In this document: piece by piece, positions 44,008 to 51,884 of the stretch
How positions within the stretch are numbered: the first letter of the stretch is position 1
Layout of the letters: every line of letters begins with the position of its first letter
DNA from: Lamprobacter modestohalophilus
GTDB lineage: Bacteria > Pseudomonadota > Gammaproteobacteria > Chromatiales > Chromatiaceae
Length of the DNA: 64,000 nt
Direction of reading: 5' to 3'
NCBI RefSeq assembly: GCF_016583905.1
Contig: NZ_NRRY01000019.1
Location: 78,547 to 142,546, forward strand
The notes under the pieces: model-generated
What the model saw: the letters and a program-made list of their open reading frames with translations, nothing else
The model's database searches: none
What the model was told of the DNA's origin: nothing
Program-made: the position numbers and the translations under genes

Positions 44008-44790
44008 ATGCCCGCAAAACAGCCTCGACAACGCTCACGCTGGCACCTAGCCCGCGCACACCATGCGGACGAGGTTCGCGCGCGACTCGCATCCGAGGGC
44101 GGTGGCGGGCACCTCGGCGATGCGGTGCTGGGCGCGATCGACGGTGGCATCACCAGCTTCGCGGTCGTCGCCGGCGCCGTCGGCGGCGGCTTTTCGAGCC
44201 TGGTGGTCATCATTCTGGGCGTCGCCAGCCTGCTCGCGGATGGCTTCAGCATGGCGGTCAGCAACTATCTCAGCACCAAGAGCGATGCCCAGGCCGCCGA
44301 TCAGGCCCATCGTGAGGAATTGCGGCATATCGAGGAGATTCCCGAGCATCAATGCCTGGAGCTGCGCGAGGTCTTCGCCGCCAAAGGCTTCGAGGGCGAG
44401 ACGCTGGATCGCATCGTCGAGACCATCGCCGCCGACCCCGAACTCTGGGCCAAGACCATCACCCAAGAGGAGTTCGGTCTGCAGCCGGGCGACACGGGCC
44501 AGCCGTTGCAATCCGGTGCCGCGACCTTCGCCGCTTTCGTGCTCGTCGGTGCGATCCCGCTGATCCCGTTCGCGATACCCGTCCTCAGCCTCGATCAAGC
44601 CTTCATCGCCAGCATCGCCGCAACCTCGCTGGCGTTCCTGGGCGTCGGCATCACCAAAGGCTGGGCGTTGGATCAGTCGCGGTTCCGCTCCGGTCTCGAG
44701 ACCCTACTCACCGGCGGCGGCGCCGCGGTGCTGGCCTACGGCGCCGGCACTCTGCTGCGGACCTGGCTCGGAACGGGCGCGGTTGCCTGA
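44008..44790 (+). CDS. VIT1/CCC1 family transporter
   Basis: 260 residues of the vacuolar iron transporter/CCC1 family, which move Fe2+ or Mn2+ in exchange for H+. Five membrane helices are visible; LGDAVLGAIDGGITSFAVVA and LADGFSMAVSNYLSTKSDA are the family blocks. A cytosolic metal-binding helical domain (about 85-155) has EELRHIEEIPEHQCLEL and ETLDRIVETIAADPELW, and C-terminal helices follow. It sits about 95 bp after the P-type ATPase on the same strand, giving two cation transporters in a row. AAGGAG lies upstream of the ATG. Confidence 0.92.
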   Translation: MPAKQPRQRSRWHLARAHHADEVRARLASEGGGGHLGDAVLGAIDGGITSFAVVAGAVGGGFSSLVVIILGVASLLADGFSMAVSNYLSTKSDAQAADQAHREELRHIEEIPEHQCLELREVFAAKGFEGETLDRIVETIAADPELWAKTITQEEFGLQPGDTGQPLQSGAATFAAFVLVGAIPLIPFAIPVLSLDQAFIASIAATSLAFLGVGITKGWALDQSRFRSGLETLLTGGGAAVLAYGAGTLLRTWLGTGAVA

Positions 44791-44830
44791 TAAACAGCGA
44801 GATCGCCAGGCAAGACGTCGCGGTTAAACA

Positions 44831-44878
44831 ATCCTTCTGAAGCTCTGACCAGACGTTGGTATCGATCAGAAATCCCAT
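44831..44878 (-). pseudogene. vapC 5' stump (PIN toxin remnant)
   Basis: Directly after the small antitoxin-like gene, and overlapping its end, an ATG at 44878 opens MGFLIDTNVWSELQKD. This is the start of a PIN-domain VapC toxin including its first catalytic Asp. Homology then stops and the frame runs antisense into the CCC1 gene. The toxin body has been deleted. Confidence 0.7.
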
Positions 44879-45087
44879 TGGACATCTCGCCCGAGATCAC
44901 GAGGGCGCTCTAAGTCCTCATCGGTCAATCCCTCGGTGGTGCTAGCAAACAGCGTCTTGAGATCATCTCCCTTAGTCCCTGGCTGCTCCCAGAGCAAAAC
45001 CACACGCAGGCGCACGCCGTCCGGCACCTCCTCAGGGAGATGGATACTGCGCTGCTCTGGCAGCGCATCGAATTCGATAGCGTTCAT
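44866..45087 (-). CDS. Small VapB-like antitoxin, now without a toxin
   Basis: 73 residues opening MNAIEFDALPEQRSIHLPEE with a strand-rich N-terminus and an acidic C-terminus (TTEGLTDEDLERPRDLGRD). The layout fits small antitoxins that precede PIN-domain toxins, and the overlapping PIN stump just downstream supports this. An AGGAGCC sequence precedes the ATG. DNA binding is likely but not shown. Confidence 0.7.
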   Translation of the reverse strand: MNAIEFDALPEQRSIHLPEEVPDGVRLRVVLLWEQPGTKGDDLKTLFASTTEGLTDEDLERPRDLGRDVQWDF

Positions 45088-45124
45088 GGATAGGGCTCCT
45101 GATCGATGATAGCGCGTTACCGCA

Positions 45125-46786
45125 TTAGCGCCCGGCGATGGCGGCTTCGAGCTCCGGCATTGCGACCGGCTTGACCAGGTGGCGGTCGATGCCGGCGCGG
45201 CGGGAGCGGCGGCGGTCCAGCTCCCGGCCGAAGCCGGTCACCGCGATCACCCGCAAGCCGGCGAAGCCCCTGAGCCTGCGCAGTCGAGTCGCGACCTCGT
45301 AGCCGTCGAGACCCGGCAGGCCGATGTCGAGCACCACCACGTCGGGCCGGTGGGACTCGGCCGCGCTGAGGCCTCCGGGGCCGTCGCGCGCGAGCACTAC
45401 ATCATGCCCACGCTGCTCCAGCAGCCGCTTTAGACCGTTGCCGAAGTCCAGATTGTCCTCGATCAACAGGATGCGTTGCGACGGGTCCGGAGCGCTGTGC
45501 GCCGGCGCTTGCTGTGTCGGTTCTTGCTGCCCTGCCCCTTGCTGTCGTGGCCCTTGCTGTGCTCGCTCTTGCTGCCCTGTCCCTCGCTGCCCTGCCCCTT
45601 GCTGCGTTTGCAGGGAGCGACCGGCCTCGGTCGACGGTGCTGTCTGCAGCGGCAGCAGCACCCGGAATTGGCTGCCTTGGCCGGGCCCGTCGCTCTCGGC
45701 GTGGATCGAGCCGGCATGCATCTCGACCAGCGAGCGTGCCAGCGTCAGCCCCACCCCCAACCCGGAGCGCGAGGTCTGCGGCTCGCCGTCGCGCTGCGGG
45801 GCCTGAAAGAAGGGCTCGAAGATACGCGCCTGGGTCTCGGCGCTCATACCGACGCCCTGATCGCGGATGCCGACCTCGGCCAAGCCATCGTGCGAGCCGG
45901 CGCTGAGCCGAATCTCGCTCTCCGCCGGCGAATAGCGGCTGGCATTGACCAGCAGGTTGGCGAAGATCTGACGCAGCCGGGTGGCGTCGGCCAGCAGCGG
46001 CATGGGCTCATCGCTGATGTCGAGCGCGAGGCGTTGGTTGTTGGCCTCGAGCGTCGATTGGACCTGGACCACGACGTCCTGCAGCGTGGTGCTCAAATCC
46101 AGCGGCTCGCACTGCAGGCTGAGCTTGCGGCGGGCGATGCGCGAGATATCGGAGAGGTCGTCGAGCAGGCGCTTGATCTGCGTCGTTTGGGTGGCGATCA
46201 CATCGAGGCAACGGGTCGCCTGCGGCACCTCGCACCGCAGCGAATCCAAGACCTCGCCACAGGTCATGATCGCCGCGAGCGGGTTGCGCAGCTCATGGCC
46301 CAGCGTTGCTAGGAACTCATCGCGCTGGGCCACATGCTCGGCGCGTTCGTTGAGCAGATCCCGAATCCGATACTGCTGGTGCCGCTCGCGCAGGGCCATC
46401 TTCACCGCATTGACGAAGACGGTGCTGTTCACAGGCCGCTCGATCAGCCGCACATGACCATAGATGTCGAAGTCGTCCAAGGCCTCAAAACTGGTCTTGG
46501 CGAGCCGCCGGGTGAGCACGATCAACGGCAGCGACGACCACTCTTGCTGCTGCGCGAACTGCTCCCGGATGCAGACACCGGCATCACCGCGCAACGCCTC
46601 ACCTGCGACCACCAGGGCTGCGGCAGACTCCGACAGCGCTGAGCACAGGGCGGCGGTATCGGCACAGATATAAGGCTGTAGCTGAGCCTGGCGGAGGAAA
46701 CGCTCACAGAGCGAGGCATCATTCGGACTGGGTGCCAAGATCAGGATGCGCTCGGTACCGTTGGGGATGTGATCTGCCACGCACAT
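45125..46786 (-). CDS. Hybrid histidine kinase (REC-like, HisKA, HATPase, REC)
   Basis: 553 residues without membrane segments. The N-terminal receiver-like domain (about 10-130) ends RLIERPVNSTVFVNAVKMAL but lacks a clear acceptor Asp. HisKA has the phospho-acceptor in FLATLGHELRNPLAAIMTCG, and HATPase has NLLVNASRYSPAESE, IRDQGVGMS and GLGVGLTLARSLVEMHAGS. A C-terminal receiver has LLIEDNLDFGNGL and VVVLDIGLPGLDGYEVATRL. A Gln/Gly-rich linker before the receiver is encoded by a 15-bp repeat. It starts 3 bp after the KaiC-like gene ends, so the two form one operon. Output may be phosphorelay to an unlinked protein. Confidence 0.9.
   Translation of the reverse strand: MCVADHIPNGTERILILAPSPNDASLCERFLRQAQLQPYICADTAALCSALSESAAALVVAGEALRGDAGVCIREQFAQQQEWSSLPLIVLTRRLAKTSFEALDDFDIYGHVRLIERPVNSTVFVNAVKMALRERHQQYRIRDLLNERAEHVAQRDEFLATLGHELRNPLAAIMTCGEVLDSLRCEVPQATRCLDVIATQTTQIKRLLDDLSDISRIARRKLSLQCEPLDLSTTLQDVVVQVQSTLEANNQRLALDISDEPMPLLADATRLRQIFANLLVNASRYSPAESEIRLSAGSHDGLAEVGIRDQGVGMSAETQARIFEPFFQAPQRDGEPQTSRSGLGVGLTLARSLVEMHAGSIHAESDGPGQGSQFRVLLPLQTAPSTEAGRSLQTQQGAGQRGTGQQERAQQGPRQQGAGQQEPTQQAPAHSAPDPSQRILLIEDNLDFGNGLKRLLEQRGHDVVLARDGPGGLSAAESHRPDVVVLDIGLPGLDGYEVATRLRRLRGFAGLRVIAVTGFGRELDRRRSRRAGIDRHLVKPVAMPELEAAIAGR
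45509..45613 (-). repeat. 15-bp tandem repeat in the hybrid kinase linker
   Basis: Seven copies of ttgctgccctgcccc-like 15-mers (plus-strand form) encode a QQGxG-type pentapeptide repeat between the kinase and receiver domains. Confidence 0.92.
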
Positions 46787-46789
46787 GAC

Positions 46790-48250
46790 TCAGAGCAGCG
46801 GTTTGTCCTTGCCGAGATACTCAGGCAAACCCGTGAGCACCCCGCGGAATTCGCTCAGCGGCTCGCCGACGATGATCCCGCCGGTACCGATCTTGTACTC
46901 GCGGATGGTGCGCTCGTGATCGCCATAGCGCTTCTTCATCACCGAGAGCGCATAACGAATCGCCCCATAGGCCTCGAAGTAGCGCTGGGCGATGACGGTA
47001 TCGGTGAGATAGCTCAGATCGACCGCGAGGCCTTCTTGCCGATTCAGGGGGCTTGGTTGCGCCAGGGTGACCAAGGTCAACGCGCCATGGGCGCTCAGGT
47101 AGCTCAGCAGGTCATGCACCTGCAGGTTGATCGAGGGGTCATTCGGCATCGCCTGCAGATAGCCATTGAGGCTGTCGATGATGATGATCTGGGTCTTGCT
47201 ACAGTCAACCTCCCCGGCAAGCTCACGCGCAAGCTCCCCCGGCGCGACCTGGCCAGGGTCGATCTGGCGCAGCTTCAGCAGCTCCGAGTCCAGCGCCGAG
47301 TCGATATCGAGTCCCTGGCTGAGGGCACGCTTGCGGAAGGTGGTCAAGGATTCATCGAAGGCATAGAGCGCGACCCGCTCGCCGCGCTCCGCCGCTGCCA
47401 TGGCGAAGCTGCTGACCAGGGTCGATTTGCCACAGCCGGGCGGGCCAATGACGCCGACACTGGTGCCGCGCTCGAGTCCACCGCCGAGCAGCGCATCAAG
47501 GGGTTCGCTGCCGCTCGAGATGAGTCCGTCGCGCGCTGGCGCCGACGGTCGACCCGGCTCAAGCCGCGGGAAGACGCTCAGCCCACCGGTCTCGATACGC
47601 AGATCATGAAAGCCACCGGCATAGGGCTGGCCGCGCAGTTTCGGCAGCCAGAGCCAGCGCCGACCCGGTCCGTAGTCATTGACCCGCTGCTCCATGCGGA
47701 TGATGCCCCAGGCCAGACTGCGCGGGTGCAGCTCCACGGGTCCGCTCGCCTCATCGGTGACCAGCAGGGTGGTACCAAGCTCGTCGGCCTTGCTGCGGAA
47801 GAGCTCGACGTGGCGCCGAAAAAACGAAGACTGATCGCTGTAGATCCGCAAGGCGGCCAGGGTGTCGAGGACGAGGCGCTGCGGTTTCAGGTCATCCATC
47901 TCCGCAAGCGCCGCCTGAACTCGGTCATCGAGCGCGATCTCCGTGAGATCGAACAGCGCCGTGCTATGGATCTCGTCCGAGCTGATCAGGTCGCGCATCT
48001 GCAGGCCATCGATCGACCAACCGTGCGAATCGGCGATCACGGCAACCTCAGCCGGACTCTCGGCGAGGGTGATCAGCAGGCAACGCTCGCCGCGGCGCAC
48101 ACCCTCGAGCAAGAACTGGAGTCCGAAGGTGGTCTTGCCAGTACCCGGGTTGCCCTCGACGAAGTAGAGATGGCCCGGCCGGAGTCCGCCCTTCAGGACA
48201 TCATCCAGCCCAGGAACACCGGAAGAGATCAACGCGTTTGACGTCGACAT
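46790..48250 (-). CDS. KaiC-like double RecA-domain ATPase
   Basis: 486 residues with two KaiC/RecA domains. Domain 1 has Walker A EGNPGTGKTT (about 32-41) and LVLDTLAALRIYSDQSSFFR. Domain 2 has Walker A GPPGCGKST (about 262-270) and IIIIDSLNGYLQAMPNDPSI. The C-terminus is MKKRYGDHERTIREYKIGTGG. It resembles the widespread KaiC-like proteins outside the cyanobacterial clock. No kaiA or kaiB lies nearby and the paired Ser/Thr phosphosites of clock KaiC are not evident to me. Pairing with a hybrid kinase suggests an ATP- or redox-linked signalling module. AGGAGCC precedes the ATG. Confidence 0.92.
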   Translation of the reverse strand: MSTSNALISSGVPGLDDVLKGGLRPGHLYFVEGNPGTGKTTFGLQFLLEGVRRGERCLLITLAESPAEVAVIADSHGWSIDGLQMRDLISSDEIHSTALFDLTEIALDDRVQAALAEMDDLKPQRLVLDTLAALRIYSDQSSFFRRHVELFRSKADELGTTLLVTDEASGPVELHPRSLAWGIIRMEQRVNDYGPGRRWLWLPKLRGQPYAGGFHDLRIETGGLSVFPRLEPGRPSAPARDGLISSGSEPLDALLGGGLERGTSVGVIGPPGCGKSTLVSSFAMAAAERGERVALYAFDESLTTFRKRALSQGLDIDSALDSELLKLRQIDPGQVAPGELARELAGEVDCSKTQIIIIDSLNGYLQAMPNDPSINLQVHDLLSYLSAHGALTLVTLAQPSPLNRQEGLAVDLSYLTDTVIAQRYFEAYGAIRYALSVMKKRYGDHERTIREYKIGTGGIIVGEPLSEFRGVLTGLPEYLGKDKPLL

Positions 48251-48274
48251 GCAGAGGCTCCTGATCTAATGACG

Positions 48275-48296
48275 AGCCAGCAGCGCCTCGCTGGCT
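48275..48296. promoter_or_regulatory. Stem-loop in the KaiC-like gene leader
   Basis: AGCCAGC and GCTGGCT arms (perfect 7-bp) with an 8-base loop, 24 bp before the start codon at 48250. It could be an operator or leader hairpin. Confidence 0.35.
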
Positions 48297-48477
48297 GATT
48301 GACAATCATCGTGTTGAGGATCAGCAAAGGTGCACGTGGATTGAGCCGCAAGCGAGCATTAATTTCAACATCAATCCAGGAAAAACACCACGTTTCCGCG
48401 TTGCCGCCTAGGCCAGCGTGCACTGAGCCTGCGCCAAGAAGATCGTGCTCTGTTCTCGATCGTCATCGCGGCACCTT

Positions 48478-48529
48478 GATGATCATCTCAGATGATCGTC
48501 TCAGACGATCACCTCGGATGGTCATCTCG
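48478..48529. repeat. 13-bp tandem repeat upstream of ppsA
   Basis: Four copies of gatgatcatctca-type 13-mers. Each unit contains partly palindromic GATGATC/GATCATC, so the array is also rich in inverted repeats. Confidence 0.88.
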
Positions 48530-48844
48530 GCTCGGTCTTCATGTGTTGAGGGCGATATCCCCCGCGCCTGGTGTATTTCCACAACGCGATTCCCCACCGG
48601 TTGAGCAGACCAACACCGAAGGGACCAGCGACGGGTCGGTTGCCGGGCTTGCCTGTGGCCGCATCACCTTGGCATCGCACGGCTCAACCGTTGGCACAAG
48701 AGCTGCGTGCGATTGGGCAAACCCTTGATTCACCCCGTTTGTGCGCCCGTGACTAAACCCCTTAAAGAGAAGCCGCGTTGCGGCCTTCAGGGTGGCGGTG
48801 TTGGGCAAGCAAGATAACGGCCACCTTCGGCTGGAGACCCCCTA

Positions 48845-51292
48845 ATGAACGACGGCAGGCTGATCGCTTGGCTTGATGATCTCGGCAACGATGATGTCGC
48901 CCTGGTGGGCGGTAAGAACGCCTCACTCGGCGAGATGATCCGCCATCTCGGTGCCGAAGGCGTGCGCGTGCCGGGCGGCTTTGCGACGACCGCGCAGGCC
49001 TATCGGCAATTCCTGGCCGAGAACGCGCTGGAGCCGCGCATCCGCGAGCTGACCCAAGCCTTTGAGCAAGGCGAACGCCCGCTCAGCGAAGTCGGCGAGC
49101 AGATCCGCGCCTTCTTCCTCGACGCCGAGATCCCGGCGGCCTTGGCCGATGCCGTTCGCGACGCCTACCAGGCGCTGGCGGAGCAGACCGGGCGCGATGA
49201 GCCCGATGTCGCGGTGCGCTCGAGCGCGACCGCCGAGGATCTGCCCGAGGCCAGCTTCGCCGGTCAACAGGAGACCTTCCTCAATATCCGCGGCGCCGAT
49301 GCCCTGCTCAATGCCATCCGGCGCTGCTTCGCCTCGCTGTTCACCGAACGCGCCATCTCCTATCGGCAGGACAACGGTTTCGATCAGCTGCAGGTGGCGC
49401 TCTCGGTCGGGGTGCAGCAGATGGTGCGCGCCGACAGCGGCAGCTCCGGGGTGATGTTCAGCATCGACACCGACACCGGCTTCCCGCGCGCGGTGCTGAT
49501 CAACGGCGCCTGGGGGCTCGGCGAGACCGTGGTCCAGGGCATCGTCGATCCAGACGAATACCTGGTCTTCAAGCCGCTCTTGGATGATCCATCGCTGAGG
49601 CCGATCATCGCCCGCCAGCCGGGTGGCAAGGCGCAGAAGATGGTCTATGCCGACAGCCAGGCCAATACCCAGACCGACAGCCAGGCCGGCATGAGCGCCG
49701 ACACCAGCGCTGAAGACCCGACCCGGCTCGAGGAGACCAGCGAGGACGAGCGCCGGGCACTGGTCCTGAGCGACGACGAGGTCCTGTCGCTGGCACGCTG
49801 GGCGGTGACCATCGAAGACCACTATGGGAAACCCATGGACATGGAATGGGCCAAGGATGGCGAGACCGGCGAGCTGTTCATCGTCCAGGCGCGGCCCGAG
49901 ACCGTGCACTCACAGCGCGCTGAAGGTCTGCTCAAGACCTATCGGCTCGAGGCCAGCCGCGACGAGGTCGGCGAGCCGCTTGTCAGTGGCACGGCGATCG
50001 GCGACGCCATCGCCGCCGGCAAGGTGTTTCGGCTCGATGACCCGGGCGAGAACGATCGCTTCGAGGACGGCGGCGTGCTGGTCACCGAGATGACCGATCC
50101 GGACTGGGTGCCGATCATGCGCCGCGCCGCCGCCATCGTCACCGACCACGGCGGGCGCACCTCACACGCAGCCATCGTCAGCCGCGAGCTGGGTTTGCCG
50201 GCGATCGTCGGCACCGGCCATGGTACTGAACGGCTCGCCGATGGCGATGAGGTCACGGTGTCCTGCGCCAGCGGCGAGACCGGGCGTGTCTATGCCGGGC
50301 GGATTCCGTTCGAGGCCGAGGAGATCAGCCTAGACGAGATCCCAAAGACGCGCGCCAAGATCATGCTGAACATGGCCAACCCGGCCGCCGCGTTGCGCTG
50401 GTGGCAGCTGCCGAGCGATGGCGTCGGCCTGGCCAGAATGGAGTTCATCGTCAATCAGCACATCAAGATCCACCCGATGGCGCTGATCCACCCGGAGGCG
50501 GTGGAAGATGGGGACGCGAGCACGCAGATCGCCGCGCTGACCGCCGGCTGGGATGACCCGCAGGCGTATTTCGTCGATCACCTGGCGCGCGGCATTGCCC
50601 GGATCGCGGCGGGCAGTCATCCGCAGCCGGTCATCGTGCGCATGAGCGACTTCAAGACCAACGAGTATGCGGACCTGATCGGCGGTCGCGCCTTCGAGCC
50701 GGTCGAGGCCAATCCGATGCTCGGCTGGCGGGGCGCCAGTCGCTATTACAGCGACGCGTATCGGGAGGGCTTCGCGCTGGAATGCCGGGCGATCCGTAAG
50801 GCCCGCGAAGAGCTTGGCTTTGACAACATCCTGGTGATGATCCCCTTCTGCCGCACACCGCTGGAAGCCGACCGGGTGCTCGAGGTCATGGCCGAAGAAG
50901 GCTTGCAGCGCGGCGAGCGCGGACTCGAGGTCTATGTGATGTGCGAGATCCCGGCGAACGTGATTTTAGCCCGCGACTTCGCCGCCCGCTTCGATGGCTT
51001 CTCGATCGGCAGCAATGACCTGACTCAGCTCGTGCTCGGGGTCGATCGGGACTCCGACCGCCTAGCGCATCTGTTCGACGAGCGCAACGATGCGGTGCGC
51101 CAGATGATCAGCTCGGTGATCGGCGAGGCCCACGAGCGCGAGCGCAAGGTCGGGCTCTGCGGCCAGGCGCCGAGCGATCACCCGGACTTCGCCGCCTTCC
51201 TGGTGCGCGCCGGAATCGATTCGATCTCGGTCAACCCGGACAGCTTTCTCTCGGTCAAGCAGGCCGTGGCCGAGATCGAGCAAGCAGGTTAA
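48845..51292 (+). CDS. ppsA: Phosphoenolpyruvate synthase
   Basis: Makes PEP from pyruvate and ATP (AMP-forming). 815 residues. ATP-grasp N-terminal domain has GKNASLGEMIRHLGAEGVRV and RSSATAEDLPEASFAGQQET; the swivelling phosphohistidine domain has H441 in DHGGRTSHAAIVSRELGLPA. The C-terminal PEP/pyruvate barrel has ILVMIPFCRTPLEADRVLEV, NDLTQLVLGVDRDS and VGLCGQAPSDHPDFA with the catalytic Cys. A short Gln/Asp/Thr insert (DSQANTQTDSQAGMSAD, about 49660-49730) sits in the ATP-grasp domain. The ATG is preceded by CTGGAGACCCCCTA. Confidence 0.96.
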   Translation: MNDGRLIAWLDDLGNDDVALVGGKNASLGEMIRHLGAEGVRVPGGFATTAQAYRQFLAENALEPRIRELTQAFEQGERPLSEVGEQIRAFFLDAEIPAALADAVRDAYQALAEQTGRDEPDVAVRSSATAEDLPEASFAGQQETFLNIRGADALLNAIRRCFASLFTERAISYRQDNGFDQLQVALSVGVQQMVRADSGSSGVMFSIDTDTGFPRAVLINGAWGLGETVVQGIVDPDEYLVFKPLLDDPSLRPIIARQPGGKAQKMVYADSQANTQTDSQAGMSADTSAEDPTRLEETSEDERRALVLSDDEVLSLARWAVTIEDHYGKPMDMEWAKDGETGELFIVQARPETVHSQRAEGLLKTYRLEASRDEVGEPLVSGTAIGDAIAAGKVFRLDDPGENDRFEDGGVLVTEMTDPDWVPIMRRAAAIVTDHGGRTSHAAIVSRELGLPAIVGTGHGTERLADGDEVTVSCASGETGRVYAGRIPFEAEEISLDEIPKTRAKIMLNMANPAAALRWWQLPSDGVGLARMEFIVNQHIKIHPMALIHPEAVEDGDASTQIAALTAGWDDPQAYFVDHLARGIARIAAGSHPQPVIVRMSDFKTNEYADLIGGRAFEPVEANPMLGWRGASRYYSDAYREGFALECRAIRKAREELGFDNILVMIPFCRTPLEADRVLEVMAEEGLQRGERGLEVYVMCEIPANVILARDFAARFDGFSIGSNDLTQLVLGVDRDSDRLAHLFDERNDAVRQMISSVIGEAHERERKVGLCGQAPSDHPDFAAFLVRAGIDSISVNPDSFLSVKQAVAEIEQAG

Positions 51293-51367
51293 GTTGGACA
51301 AGGTGGGCGCCGCCCACTCGGGCGTCGCGGCGGCTCGTCGGAGCGGCCAGCCGCCGTAGTCGCCACC

Positions 51368-51649
51368 CTAGTCGATGACGCCACTTTGGATCATCCGCGC
51401 GCGGCAGTCTCTGAGCTCGCGCTGCAGCGCGGCCAGCTCTCGCATCAGTCGTCCGGCGCTCAGCTCCGCCTGCACACGGGCGCGCTGTAGCTCGCTGAGA
51501 CGATGGCGAACGGCCGAGACGGATTCGTCGAGTCGCTCCGCGCGGCACTGATCGAGCTGAACGACCTTGGCCTTTGATCCCGTCTGCAGCTGTCTGCCCG
51601 TCGCCTGATCGTCATTGGCGCCGCGCACGGCGGATGCGGTTTTTCTCAT
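51368..51649 (-). CDS. Small coiled-coil protein, unknown function
   Basis: 93 residues, not recognised. The N-terminus is basic and polar (MRKTASAVRGANDDQATGRQ) and the rest (about 35-88) is a heptad-like helix rich in Arg/Glu/Leu/Ala (RLSELQRARVQAELSAGRLM, RELAALQRELRDCR). The ATG at 51649 has CGAGGAGTC upstream; the frame stays open to 51853 without support. It lies between ppsA and tal-tkt, opposite to ppsA. Confidence 0.6.
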   Translation of the reverse strand: MRKTASAVRGANDDQATGRQLQTGSKAKVVQLDQCRAERLDESVSAVRHRLSELQRARVQAELSAGRLMRELAALQRELRDCRARMIQSGVID

Positions 51650-51884
51650 AATCTTGACTCCTCGAGCATCGGACGAATCGAATTCCCAGGGACGTTCAGC
51701 CCCGTGCCGCTGCGGATCAAGCAACTCTCGGTCCAACCCTGGACCCAACCGATTCGACCCATCACCCTTGGCCTCAGCATCCCTCAGACTAGCCGGCAAG
51801 AGCGGCAAATGAACCCGGTCTGGCTGATAACGCCCAACGGAGAGCGCTAGCAACGGAGAGTGCCAGCGATCGCTAGACCCGCAC

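Larger units (their letters stand above)
48251..48844. other. Divergent intergenic region KaiC-like / ppsA
   Basis: About 590 bp. It contains a 13-bp repeat (48478-48529) and a GC-rich bulged hairpin near 48770-48790 (gaagccgc / gcggccttc) 50 bp before ppsA, without a T-run. No RNA gene or ORF convinces me. Confidence 0.45.

Noticed and set aside
46769..48241. 490-codon plus-strand open frame opposite the KaiC-like gene
   Set aside because: Antisense shadow; the minus strand carries two perfect Walker A motifs and a good ribosome binding site.
46790..48250. Cyanobacterial-type circadian clock KaiC
   Set aside because: No kaiA or kaiB nearby and the paired phosphosite is not evident, so only KaiC-like is claimed.
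48478..48529. Possible CRISPR or replication iterons
   Set aside because: Thirteen-bp units without spacers; no rep, dnaA or cas gene nearby, and similar arrays occur in many other gaps.
48770..48790. GC-rich hairpin before ppsA as an intrinsic terminator or riboswitch
   Set aside because: The stem has a bulge and no T-run follows; no known riboswitch core is visible.
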